A DNA stretch of 64,000 nucleotides. Source: Rachycentron canadum (Eukaryota > Chordata > Actinopteri > Carangiformes > Rachycentridae). A program made the position numbers and the translations under genes. Location of the stretch: the NCBI GenBank assembly GCA_038496675.1, contig CM076660.1, forward strand, positions 18,698,073-18,762,072. The letters are read 5' to 3'. Each line of letters opens with the position of its first letter. Position 1 is the stretch's first letter. Shown here piece after piece: positions 25,530 through 35,138 of the stretch. Below the pieces are notes generated by a model. The model made no database searches and was not told the origin of the DNA. It saw only the letters and a list, made by a program, of their open reading frames with translations.

Positions 25530-26560
25530 AGGGAACCTGGTCCAAGAATCTACTTAGGGCACCAACCTTGGCAGATACAAAATCTATCTGGGACATCACT
25601 AGTTCTGCCAAATGGAAAGTTTTCAAAAGAAACAGCAAATTAATAGACTCTAATCAGAGCTCTGTCTGGGGAGGCCTGGGAGCACTGTGACAATCATGCT
25701 CTTTGATTTCTCCAGAGTTTTCAACACAATCCAGCCTGCACTTCTGAGGGACTCACTGACCGTCCACAGTATGAGGACAGGGGACTGTGTGTCGGACATG
25801 GTCGTCTGCAGTACGGGGCCCCGCATGGAACTGTTCTGGCTCTGTTCCTCTTCATCTTCTACACTGCAGACTTCTCCCAGCATTCACCCACCTGATGACT
25901 TCTCTGACAACTCCACCATTGTCAGCCTCAGCACAGACGGGCACATTAAGGAGCACAGAGGAGTGACGCAGGACCACCCAACACTACTGAGCATCCAGGG
26001 AAAGGACATTGAGATGGTGACATGTTTTAAGTACCTGGGTGTTCACATCAACAGTAAACTGGACTGGACTGACAACATCACAACTCTGTACAGGAAAGGT
26101 CAGAGCAGACTGTATCTGCTGCGGAGACTCGGGTCTTGTGGAGTACATGGGGCCCTGCTGAAGACCTTTTTTGACACTGTGGTGGCATCAGCCATCTTTC
26201 ATGGCATGGTCTGGTGGGAGAGCAGCATCTCTGCTGCTGACAGGAAGAGACTGGACATACTGATCAGGAAAGCAAGCTCTGTACTGGGAGGCCCCTTGGA
26301 GCCAGTGGAGGTGGTGGGTGGGAGGAGGATGATGGCTAAGTTGACATCTACGATGAAGGACTCCCACCCCATGCAGGATTCACTCACTGGTCTGCAGAGC
26401 TCTTTCAGCGTTATGGCAGATCATTCCTTTCTGCAGCCGTAAGACAGCTCTGCTCCCAGTAGACCACATCTAAATATTTAATATTTTTGATATATTTTTT
26501 ACTCTGCTACAACACAGCAATTTCCCCACTGTGGGACAAATGAAGGAATTTAAATTTGGG
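25530..26560 (+). mobile_element. Non-LTR retrotransposon (LINE) 3' part, decayed
   Basis: The open frame at 25687-26442 matches the C-terminal half of a fish LINE reverse transcriptase (Rex/CR1/L2-type). Recognisable pieces are LFDFSRVFNTIQPALL, DCVSDMVVCSTG, DDFSDNSTIVSLSTDGH, FKYLGVHINSKLDWT, LYRKGQSRLYLLRRL and VWWESSISAADRKRL. The element is 5'-truncated. The catalytic aspartate pair region reads FSDN and a stretch before SIQGKDIE is missing, so it is dead. The 3' tail has 'atttccccactgtgggacaaat', the usual end of these elements, near 26521-26545. The 5' limit is uncertain. It lies on the strand opposite to its neighbours. Confidence 0.8.
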
Positions 26561-26659
26561 ATTTTTTTTAATGTTTTGTGCTTCATTTTTTTGTGTCATG
26601 TTCTGTAGCTGCTGAACCTCCTTAAAACATAATTTGACTCGTCTGATGGTATTTTACAG

Positions 26660-26830
26660 GACAACATCCAGATCAGAAAGAAACTCAACAGTTCCACCAT
26701 GAGCAAGCACCTGGCGACTGTGGGGAGGAAAAACTCCCTTTAACAGGAAGAAACCTCCAACAGAACGGGCTCACGGTGGACGCCGTCTGCCTCGGCCGGT
26801 TGGGTTGGGAGAAGTCTGTATATGTGTGTG
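26660..26830 (-). repeat. Dispersed fish repeat, family C
   Basis: The stretch with 'gagcaagcacctggcgactg', 'ggaggaaaaactcccttt' and 'acaggaagaaacctccaac' is a very common interspersed sequence in fish genomes. Its minus-strand translation (PFCWRFLPVKGSFSS) often shows up as a spurious protein tail. It lies directly beside the LINE remnant. Confidence 0.65.
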
Positions 26831-26929
26831 TGTATGTGGAGGGGATGGGGGGTTGTGCAGGGGGGGGTTGGTCATAATTGAGGTGGGGGTTTGTCTTTAA
26901 AACTTTGTTGTTTTTGTCTTCTTCCTCTC

Positions 26930-27080
26930 CTCCTCCAACTTGTCCTCTTCCTCCTCCTCTGCTCCTTTGTTCTCCTCCTTCTCCCCTTGTACCTTCTTCT
27001 CTTCTTTCCCCTCCTCTTTCCACTCCTTCTCTTCTTGCCCCTCTTCCCCCTCTTTCTCCTCCTCTTCCTCCTCCATGTGA
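26930..27080. repeat. Polypyrimidine (CT) / polypurine (GA) tract
   Basis: Almost pure C/T on the plus strand, so all minus-strand frames stay open and give artificial Arg/Lys/Glu/Gly-rich peptides. It follows the acidic repeat after the kinase stop codon. Confidence 0.85.
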
Positions 27081-27373
27081 CTTGGTTGTCCTCAGTTGAG
27101 TTGCTGGGGGTGGGGAGTCTGATGTCTTCCTGATTGTGGGGGTCCAATGGGTGCTCGGACTCCTCTGGGTCCTCAGAGTCCTCTTGGTTGTCTGGGCCCT
27201 CTGAACCATCTGAGTCCTTAGACTCAGGATCTTCTGGTTCCTCAGGGTCCTCTGACTCCTCTTGGTACTCTGGGTCCTCCTGGTCTGTGTAGTCCTCAGA
27301 GTCCTCTATGTGGTCCTCTGACTCCTCTGAGTCCTCTATGTAGTCCTCTGACTCCTCGGAGTCTTCTGTGTGG
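27080..27373 (-). repeat. Acidic-coding GAGGAC repeat after the kinase stop
   Basis: On the minus strand, directly after the TGA of the kinase, another frame stays open and reads (E/D)(S/P)-rich repeats such as EDSEESEDYIEDSEESED. Third positions vary between units (GAC TCA, GAC TCT, GAC CCA). It may be an extended C-terminus cut off by an indel in the repeat, or simply 3'UTR repeat. Confidence 0.5.
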
Positions 27374-27523
27374 TCATCTGAGTCCTCTGTTGTCTTCTGA
27401 GTCCTCTGGATCCTCCTCATACCCTTCATCAGCCTCCTCATCATCTTCCTCTTGCTCCTTGTCAACCTTCCAGTCCAGGGTCTTGAACAGACATCTCTGT
27501 TTGGGCGTTGTGCTGCTGTACAC
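27374..27523 (-). CDS. MAST-like kinase, last coding exon
   Basis: Acceptor 'cacctgcag'. Encodes VYSSTTPKQRCLFKTLDWKV followed by a Glu/Asp-rich tail and TGA. The first residues align with the segment after the AGC tail in MAST proteins. Confidence 0.75.
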   Translation of the reverse strand: MYSSTTPKQRCLFKTLDWKVDKEQEEDDEEADEGYEEDPEDSEDNRGLR

Positions 27524-30500
27524 CTGCAGGTGGAGAAGAGAACAGATGAAAGTTTCACATCATGTTGTTGATTGTTGTTACCTGACTGAAGAACCACAGA
27601 AGAACTTTGTATCTGTACAAATCAACAAAGTCTCTCAACTCTTGACGATTCCCCAGGACCTGAGGACTTTTACTGGGAGTTCACACCATCATCAGTTAAT
27701 TACTGTCAGTTCTTTATATCAAATATACATATTATAGTGAGGAACAGGTTTAGATCATCACCACATCAGCAGTGGAGATGAGGATCTGGACAAAAACTGC
27801 ACCTCTCTGAAGCAGAGGGCGACAGAGCAGAAATATGGCAGCTCCACAGGCGAGTCTTCGCTGTCTCCACTGGTCTCATTGTGACTGGACTCATGGTCAT
27901 TTTCTTCAGAGGACTCTTCACCCATGCTGGATTCGCTGTTGTTGTCATGGCCACCGGATGGTTCAGAGGAGGAGTCTGACTGGTCTGTGGAGACACATCA
28001 ACAACCATCAGGCATGAAGCTACGAAAAGAGGCTGACAGAATATTTAACCTGACTGAAATTCACACCAGACATTCCTGGAATAAAAACACTTTTAGTATC
28101 CAAACATGAGCATGATCATGAATCTAATTGTGTGCTTTTAAATATCAAACAACATTTAAAGAAACGGTAACAGCCTGTTATCAGAGTAGAAATAGTCCTG
28201 TGCTTCTATCTGACATGAGTCTGGTTTGTCATTTTTCTTGTTTTCTCCTACTTTCGAAGTAAGTGGTGTCCTCCTCGTTCTCCAGTTGAGGGACAAGTAG
28301 TGGCTCCTCACTCAGGAGGTCGTTCCAGTCCAGATCCTGGAAGAACGGATGCTCCTTGACCTCGCTGGCTCCTCCTGGATAAGAAGTAGGACAGTCAAAC
28401 ATTTAGTTTGTACATCTCCACATCTTAAGAGCTGCACCTGACCCAGTCTCTCCACACCGCCTCCCTGGACCCACTAATATCTTCCTTTGCTATAAAAACA
28501 CTGTAGCTGTAGCTGTGAACTCTCATTCAAAGGTGTCTCTCAGCAGTCATCAGGGCCTAGTCTCTCTACAGACAACGTTTTCATTAGGGTGTTCGAAGCT
28601 TGTCTCATTCTCAAGCGCAGCCAGAACCATGACACAGCACATGTTCACAGTGGTGCCATTAAATCACTGCTCTTATGTGCTGTATGTGGGGAAACAACTG
28701 GGAATTCACCGGCCTATTACTCCACAGGCTTGTCTCTGAGCAGTTTATGTGTCAGTGCTACTGTATTTATCTATGTATCTGTCATTTGTAAAGCTGCCAC
28801 TTACTTGTAACCAGGCGCTTCACACTGTTCTTTTTTAGCAGGAGACGGATGAGGTCCTGGGCATCAGTCGGTAGAGCATCTTCCCCCTGTGGCCAGATGA
28901 CTTTATCTGGAAAACAAGCAGAGGCCAGTCATCTGATCAAGTCAAGAGTTTTATAGACAAGTTGAATCATAAAAGTGGGATGATGTTTTTAACTTGTCTT
29001 CAGTCAAAGTGAGCAGAAGATAATGAACTGAACTAAAGGTTCTTACTTTTGACCATGTCGTACATCAGCTCCTCTATTGTGGGTGCAGTGAAGGGGGTTG
29101 AGCCCACCAGGAACTCATACATGATGATACCCAAAGCCCACCAATCTACGGGCTTCCCATAGCCGATCCTTACGTAGACCTCAGGGGCGATGTAAGGAGG
29201 AGTACCTGATGTCTGTCGGAGGAAATGGACAAGGAGAGGAAATAGGCAATGTTTAACAAGCACTACAACACATACAGTCTAACACGGAAAGAGCACAAGT
29301 TTAAATGAATAGAGAGGAGAGGAGGCTAACTTGTTTGTCTGTAAACTCCTTAACAATTTTCTCCAGGCAGCATTTGTTGACGTCTGCTGCCATGTTGGGC
29401 CGATCTTGGACAGGCCAAGGTCTGTCAGCTTGATGTGGCCTGTGGAGCTGATCAACATACTACACAGGGAGGAAGCAGACAAAGGTCTCATGTTAGATTA
29501 AACACCAACCTGTAACCTGAAACTGAGATTAAGGAAAAAATATCTAAAGGTGTTTCTGTATATTCTGTTACAACTGTAAAAGACAAAGCTGCACTGTAGA
29601 TGACATCTGGACAGTAGCTGTCCAAAACACCACTTAAAAGAGTATTTTAGAGCTAAATCTGTCACTGTTTGGAATAGAAAGACTCACTTGCTGGGCTTGA
29701 GGTCTCTGTGTACAATGCCGTAGCTGTGGATGTACTCCACGGCACAGACGGTCTCTGCGATGTACAACCGTGCCATGTCCACAGGGAGACGGCTGTAGTG
29801 CTGAAGCAGGCTGGCACAGTCACCTCCTACAGGGTCCGAGGGAGACATGAGGACAGAGAGTGTCTTCTTAGTTTGTGTGCACTGGGTGTATAGTTCAATG
29901 ACTAAAGTGGACAGTAAATTTGATACTGTACTTCATACATTATCAGTGTGAACTGTCCCTGGTTAATTAAACAAACATGGATCAAAGCAGCCTCTTTACC
30001 TCCTACGTATTCCATGACCATACACAGATCCCTCTGTGTCTCAAAGGTGCAAACCATGGACACAACAAAGGGGTTGTCTGTGAAGATCAGGATGTCCCTC
30101 TCCACCAACACCTGCCGTATATGAGCTTTTTTGGTCAGGCTCTCCCGTTTTATGAGCTTCATGGCAAAAGCCCGACCAGTCTCCCTGTGGCGTACAAGGT
30201 TTACAGTCCTGCACAAAACATTGGAAACATTAGCAGCTTCTGTCCAAACTGTCCAGACAACATCTTAGTGTGAGAACAAAATAAATCTCCAGCAGCTTCT
30301 TTTCTACTCTGACCAGGTCCATCCAGAGAGTCGGTGTCTTACCCAAAGGCGCCGCTGCTCATGGGCTTCAGTGTGTCAAAGTCATTGATCCCTGGTTTCT
30401 TCAGAGGAGGTCTCCAGGCTGAGCGGGTCTGAATCAACACATAAACAACAGAAGATTTGGAATAGATGAGTAACAGAACACAGAAAAAATGGAAAACATC

Positions 30501-30951
30501 GGCTCATATCAGTGACTGTGGTTTGTGGAGAACAGATTTCAACACATACAAAATTTGTTATATTGATGCACATATGTGATTTAGAGTCAACATCATAGTG
30601 AACTGTTAATAATATTAAATGTTGGTTGGACTCAGTCAGAATTTTCTGACGCATCGGGTCAAAACATTTTCTTGTATTTGCTGAGCTTTTAACAGTGAAT
30701 CAAACAGCACAACAACGTGATGTGTGAGTGTCCAGTCCGACCGATGAACACCTGCCTCATGGAGAAGCTTCTCCAGTTTGTCTTCCAGCTCCACAAAGTA
30801 TCGGGAGCTGACCAGCCCACTCCGGACCATGTTGTCACAGTCCCTGGTCAGCTCGAGCAGCTGGAGCTGAATGAACTGCAGGGCATGAGTCCTGAGCAGG
30901 TTACTGCCCTGGGACTCTTCTGCTGAGCTCATGTTGTTCTTATTCCTTGGC
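27374..30951 (-). CDS. MAST-like AGC serine/threonine kinase without PDZ domain, one frame break
   Basis: The ten exons resemble microtubule-associated Ser/Thr (MAST) kinases. They are 30651-30951, 30343-30428, 30000-30208, 29688-29823, 29331-29459, 29047-29212, 28805-28906, 28252-28374, 27803-27984 and 27374-27523. From ATG 30932 they give about 521 aa, once the exon at 29331-29459 is allowed one extra base. Order: a MAST N-terminal (DUF1908-like) helical region at residues 19-60; a Gly loop SSGAFGTV near 119-125; the VAIK-type Lys140 (AFAMK); the catalytic loop HRDLKPSN (Asp233); DLG instead of DFG (Asp251); GTPPYIAPE; DWWALGIIMYEF; an AGC tail (HPFFQDLDWNDLL, then VPQLENEEDTTYFE); and a Ser/Glu-rich stretch and an acidic C-terminus. 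All catalytic residues are kept. The PDZ domain of classical MAST proteins is absent; the gene ends and repeats follow. Donor and acceptor phases fit everywhere except in the fifth exon. The start is provisional, as the first exon is open upstream of the ATG to its acceptor. Paralogue identity is not assigned. Confidence 0.85.
27803..27984 (-). CDS. MAST-like kinase exon (Ser/Glu-rich linker)
   Basis: Acceptor 'tgtctccacag', donor 'gtgcag'. Encodes a Ser/Glu/Asn-rich linker ending PYFCSVALCFRE. If the donor is not used, the frame ends a few codons later at LLMW and TGA, a possible shorter isoform. Confidence 0.78.
28252..28374 (-). CDS. MAST-like kinase exon (AGC C-terminal extension)
   Basis: Acceptor 'cttatccag', donor 'gtagga'. 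Encodes GASEVKEHPFFQDLDWNDLL and VPQLENEEDTTYFE, the end of the kinase fold and the AGC extension. Confidence 0.87.
28805..28906 (-). CDS. MAST-like kinase exon (late C-lobe)
   Basis: Acceptor 'gttttccag', donor 'gtaagt'. Encodes KVIWPQGEDALPTDAQDLIR and LLLKKNSVKRLVT, including the conserved Arg of kinase subdomain XI. Confidence 0.88.
29047..29212 (-). CDS. MAST-like kinase exon (APE and DxW motifs)
   Basis: Acceptor 'ctccgacag', donor 'gtaaga'. Encodes TSGTPPYIAPEVYVRIGYGK and PVDWWALGIIMYEFLVGSTP, subdomains VIII and IX. Confidence 0.92.
29331..29459 (-). CDS. MAST-like kinase exon with one-base frame break
   Basis: Begins in frame with MLISSTGHIKLTDLGLSKIG (metal-binding Asp in DLG), then the family-like reading NMAADVNKCCLEKIVKEFTD continues in a different frame. 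The exon is 129 nt, whereas its neighbours' phases need 130 (or 127). The break is at the three-C run (GGG on plus, about 29397-29399). Donor is 'gttagc', weaker than its neighbours. Confidence 0.8.
29688..29823 (-). CDS. MAST-like kinase exon (catalytic loop)
   Basis: Acceptor 'ccctgtaggag', donor 'gtgagt'. Encodes DCASLLQHYSRLPVDMARLY and YGIVHRDLKPS, with the catalytic Asp. Confidence 0.92.
30000..30208 (-). CDS. MAST-like kinase exon (N-lobe)
   Basis: Acceptor 'ttttgtgcag', donor 'gtaaag'. Encodes TVNLVRHRETGRAFAMKLIK, with the ATP-anchoring Lys, and VERDILIFTDNPFVVSMVCT up to MEYVG. Confidence 0.92.
30343..30428 (-). CDS. MAST-like kinase exon (glycine loop)
   Basis: Acceptor 'tgttgattcag', donor 'gtaaga'. 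Encodes GINDFDTLKPMSSGAFG, matching the D-F-E/D-T start of the MAST kinase domain. Confidence 0.88.
30651..30951 (-). CDS. MAST-like kinase, most 5' exon seen
   Basis: Follows acceptor 'ccttccttgttcag' at 30952. The likely start is ATG 30932 (MSSAEESQGSNLLRT), although the frame is open back to the acceptor, so an upstream coding exon is possible. It encodes ALQFIQLQLLELTRDCDN and GLVSSRYFVELEDKLEKLL, which resemble the MAST pre-kinase domain. The donor at 30650 ('gtcaga') is chosen because it keeps phase with the next exon; it is not a strong consensus. Confidence 0.75.
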
Positions 30952-30959
30952 CTGAACAA

Positions 30960-31256
30960 GGAAGGCAAACAGAAAATAATGATAGTTATTATTTGTGTTT
31001 AGGCAGGATCTGAAATGAAAGGTCTGTGATCTAAACAGTTAAAGTAATGACATATCTTAAAATCTGTTTTTAAATTAAGAAGCTTTTATGAAGGGCATAT
31101 AAACAATTCAAACAGCTCTGCTTTCTAACACACTACAATGTAGTTAACATTTCAGCTGTAGTTTGTTAATAAATGAATCTGGCAATTATGTAAACAACAA
31201 GTAGATAAAAACAGAAGACACCATGGAAGAAGTTTTCTTTACAATGACATATTAAC

Positions 31257-31302
<46 letters not shown>

Positions 31303-32830
31303 AGAGTGTGTGTGTTTGTGTGTGTGTGTGTGGAATGAACTGTATTGATTATACAGAGAAATTTTCTATTATTTTTGTACACCTCATCAATAAAGTACAC
31401 ACAATATTAAATTATAAAGAGGGATCACTGCAGGTGGTTTAGCTTGGACTCAGATCAACTGTAAAATGTCAGTAAATGAATGAATGAGTGTTGTCCTGAT
31501 TTATATAAATATATATTGACATAGTTTTACACAAACTGTCACTTCACGTGATTATCCAGGTGAAAAAGTGATGTGTGTGAAACTTGGATGTTAAAAGTAT
31601 TTATATACTTTACCTGAGTGTAAGTGGTGATGCCATACTTTTAAAATACTCTATTAGTAACTAAAAGTCAGAGTAAAGTCAAAGTTTTATTGTTATATAT
31701 CACATAGGACCATAATACTGATGGAAAAAAGAAAAAAGTCAGCAGAACTAAAAATTTATTAAAAAGTTATTAAATAGCTCATTAGTAAGTTATCATCAGT
31801 ATGTTATTAATTGCTATTGCTACAAAGCTAGCTATAAAAGAAGCTAGCACCAACGTCTGTTTATTTGTCAGTCTAGAAGAAATGTTGAGATTTCATTCAT
31901 TTCCTCTATTTCTATCACTTCTTTTCTTCCACTGGAGTTAGCATGCAGTTAGCATGCTAACAGCTAGCTCCAGCTCGGTCACTTTAGCCTCCTAATGTGT
32001 CACAGATGACTTATTAATATCGATATGCAAATCATGGCTGTACAGTTTTATTTTTCATCAAGTTTTTTGAATAAATTACACAGAGAAATTCATAAAACAC
32101 ACAAATTAACATAATTTTCATTTCATCTGTCAAAACTTATTCTCATCTGTGAACCTGTATGATTGAGTGAAATGAATTCAGTGACTTGACAAATTGAATA
32201 TTAAAGTGTCTGATCACACTTTCCCAGACGGTCTGTTTTTAGACCGAGACCAATGATTTGTTCTTCATCTTAGCATCAACCAATCATCAACATGAGTTTT
32301 CCCTCCACTCCAACTAAATGTCAAATATCAGTCATTTTCATTAATATTGAAAAGACTGCTGTCTTTTATATGATTTAAATTTGGAATGAACTTTGTTCCA
32401 CTGGCGACTTTATCTGCTGTGACAAGTCAAAATGTCTCCTGTTGTCTCAGCTTCAGACAGACAGACAGGTGTGGACAGGTGTTACAGTGTCTGTCTCTCT
32501 CTCCACACAGAGAAAGGAAGAAGCTAATAAAACTGCTTTAATCAAATGGGAAATCACTTTGTTGTGTGTGTTTTTTTTAAGGCCATGTTTTGTGAATTTT
32601 GGTTCATTTTTATTCTCGCTCTATTTTAGTTTTCCATTTATTTTTATTTGATTCTTGAACGATTTAGTTCCATTATACGGTGTTGATCTCTGCATACTGG
32701 TGGACTTTGGAGGTTCAATTGTGCTACAGTTCTCATTTCTGCCATCTGTAGGCAGATATGTGCACAGTGCTGGAGGACACTATCACTGCACCTGAACTCA
32801 GAGAGAAAAACAACACAGTATAACTATGTC
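30960..32830. other. Intergenic region between srrm3 3' end and kinase 5' end
   Basis: AT-rich and without recognisable exons. It contains a TA/TG microsatellite at 31259-31332. The kinase promoter or a 5' non-coding exon should lie here, but I see no clear TATA box or CpG island. Confidence 0.6.
31259..31332. repeat. (TA)n-(TG)n compound microsatellite
   Basis: TA units followed by TG units with a few interruptions. Confidence 0.9.
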
Positions 32831-32844
32831 TCCTTTTGTTTCAG

Positions 32845-32850
32845 TTTATT
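32845..32850 (-). terminator. Candidate poly(A) signal for srrm3
   Basis: AATAAA on the minus strand (TTTATT on plus), preceded in transcript direction by AU-rich sequence. It is the candidate end of the srrm3 message. Confidence 0.4.
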
Positions 32851-33764
32851 GTCAGGTATAATAACTTGTACATTACAAAGAATGACTTGTAGAACCAAAG
32901 GGGCAATGCTATACTTTAAATTAATTAACAAGTTTGCAGAGTATTATAGTTGGATTAATAGGTCACACTGGGAATGCAACACTGTGAGTGACATGAGACT
33001 GGACGAATGATAAGGAAGACTTAGGGTGATCCCTGATTGTTTCGCCAGTTTGTTCACTGCACTACTGAAGCTGGATGCAGAGGAGGAGTCACAGAGCTGC
33101 TGCTGTCTCCGCTATGCTAAGGTTACATATATCCTCTGTGTGAAGTCTGTAAACAGGGGACCTTTAGAAACATTGTGCAGACCATCACACAAGGAGTTGG
33201 AGTACGTGGTGGCTGGAAACATACAGTGGAGAGAGTAACGGACTGTCCTCCCCTCAGAGGGAGATGTCTTGGTTTTGCAGGCTGGTCCCTCGTTTCTTGG
33301 TACAGGCAAAGCCACAATGGCTTGCATTAAAACGCACCATGACTATAGGCAGGGGGATACCATAATAGCAGTTGTGGGAGTAACTGGGGGCGAAGACTCA
33401 GTTCCACTGGCTAAAATCAGAGCATCTTAAACACACAGCAGTGAATCTACACGCTGCTTGCTAATCCGACAGTGAAATAAACCTTTGCCACAACAAGAAA
33501 CTGACTGTGTGTAAAACATGGGAATAAATCTGCAGCAATCTCATCTTCAAAGCATGATCCAACTGCTTTACAGCTCATGATGATAAATAAATTAAATAAT
33601 AAATAACCCAATAAATAAATTAATAAATACAGTTGATCCATAAATAAATGTGGTCAACACAAATGAGTGCATGGAGGCTTTTTGCAGACAGTTTTCCTCT
33701 ACAGCACCATACAGCAGCCTTAGATACACATGAACAAGTACCTCACTTGTCATTGCAGAGGAGG

Positions 33765-33804
33765 TACACACACGCACACACGCACGCACGCACGCACGCA
33801 TGCA

Positions 33805-33836
<32 letters not shown>

Positions 33837-33880
33837 CGCGCACACGCACACGCACGCACACACACACACACACACACACT
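33765..33880. repeat. (CGCA)n/(CA)n compound microsatellite
   Basis: Tetranucleotide CGCA units embedded in CA repeats, about 115 bases, in the presumed srrm3 3'UTR. On the transcript this is a UG/UGCG repeat. Confidence 0.95.
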
Positions 33881-34852
33881 CACTCAAACAGGATTAGCAG
33901 AATCAACATAATCATTTAAATGGGGAAAAGAGTAAAAGTACATAATACACATTTTCTAATCATTCTATTCACCTCTGTATGCAGGTGTCTGACATACTGT
34001 ATAGGTCAGAGGTCAGAGGGCACGCAGATGCACCCCGGCATCCTCTCATTTCGACAAAGACTCTCCCCTACGAGCAGCAAGTCTCTCCTGATGCATCATG
34101 CTAAAGAAACCTCCTCAAACTATATGGAATATACAGTGCATAGTTTACAAAGCCAAAACTTAAAGAAGTTTACATCTATACAGACAAACCTATACAATAC
34201 AATTTTCATCATTAAAAAAAGTTCCTGTTTTTTTTTTTTTCCTTTTTTTTAGCTTCCTATTTCATCCATCGACTTTTCTTTTGTTCTCACTTCTGTTGAT
34301 CTCTGTGCTTCAGTGAAATGGAAGTCTTTGGGGAGATGAGTACATGATAAGGAAAAAAAAAAGTCTTTGAAATGTACATTGATGTGTCCTCATTTTGTCT
34401 TCAACTCAGCTCCTATTTTTAGGATGTCTCTCTCTTTCTCTCTCTATATATAAACATATATATTTATATAGTATATAGTTTCTAATGAATTCATTTTTGG
34501 TTGTTTTGTGGAAAAAGAGAAAGAAAGTGCTATCATTCAGCAAGATTTGTTCTTTGGGCTCCACCAAATTAATTTTTGACATGTGATAACCAATTTCCTT
34601 GAATACCTTGGATATGTGAAGACATGAACAGTGACACCCAATTTCATAGTAATTTGCTCTATTGAAATACATTTCTCCTCTTTGATCCTGGCTCTGTGTT
34701 AGAGAGGGTAAATGGTTGTAGGTTGAGGAATTTGAGCCCTGGACTGTAAACAGCACTGTCAAAGGTTATGTTAGAGATACATAATAACTGAACTGGAGCA
34801 CAGTCATTTAAACAGGACTTCTCATCTGCTTGTTTTTGCTTCTTCTGGGCAC

Positions 34853-35138
34853 TCAGAAGCCAGGGCTGTCGTAGCTGCTGCGGCTGTAATAACTGTGGTG
34901 ACTGCGGGAGCGACTCCTGCTGCGGCTCCAGCTCCGGCTCTGGCTGCGGCTCCGACTCCAGCTCCGGCTCCGGCTCCTGCTCCTGCTGTGGCTCCTGCTG
35001 TGACTCCTGCTGTGGCTTCTGCTGCGGCTGTAGCTGCTGTAGCTGCGGCTACGGCTGCGACTGGACCGTGGCGGGCTGCTGTCATAGCTGGACGAAGAAG
35101 GACTGGGCCGGTAGTATGGGATCGGCCGCTTTCGAGCG
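34853..35138 (-). CDS. srrm3: srrm3 last coding exon (eMIC second half and RS tail)
   Basis: Acceptor 'cctatccccag'. Encodes ARKRPIPYYRPSPSSS, then about 60 residues of RS/RSHS/RSWS repeats and SYYSRSSYDSPGF before TGA. Open frames in other phases here (Ala/Pro/Gly-rich) are shadows of the RS codons. Confidence 0.96.

Larger units (their letters stand above)
32830..34852 (-). other. srrm3: srrm3 3'UTR (probable)
   Basis: Non-coding sequence following the srrm3 stop codon on the minus strand. It includes a CA/CGCA repeat (33765-33880) and poly-T stretches. The last good AATAAA before gene-free AT-rich sequence is at 32850-32845, implying about 2 kb of 3'UTR. Confidence 0.5.

Noticed and set aside
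26685..27209. 174-codon minus-strand frame ending SFSSPQSPGACSWWNC
   Set aside because: The C-terminal part is translation of a common fish repeat and the N-terminal part is GA-rich low complexity.
26872..27597. 241-codon minus-strand frame with Arg/Lys-rich end as a stand-alone gene
   Set aside because: It starts in the intron of the kinase, crosses the real last exon out of frame and ends in a polypurine tract; only the acidic middle part may matter, and it is treated as a finding.
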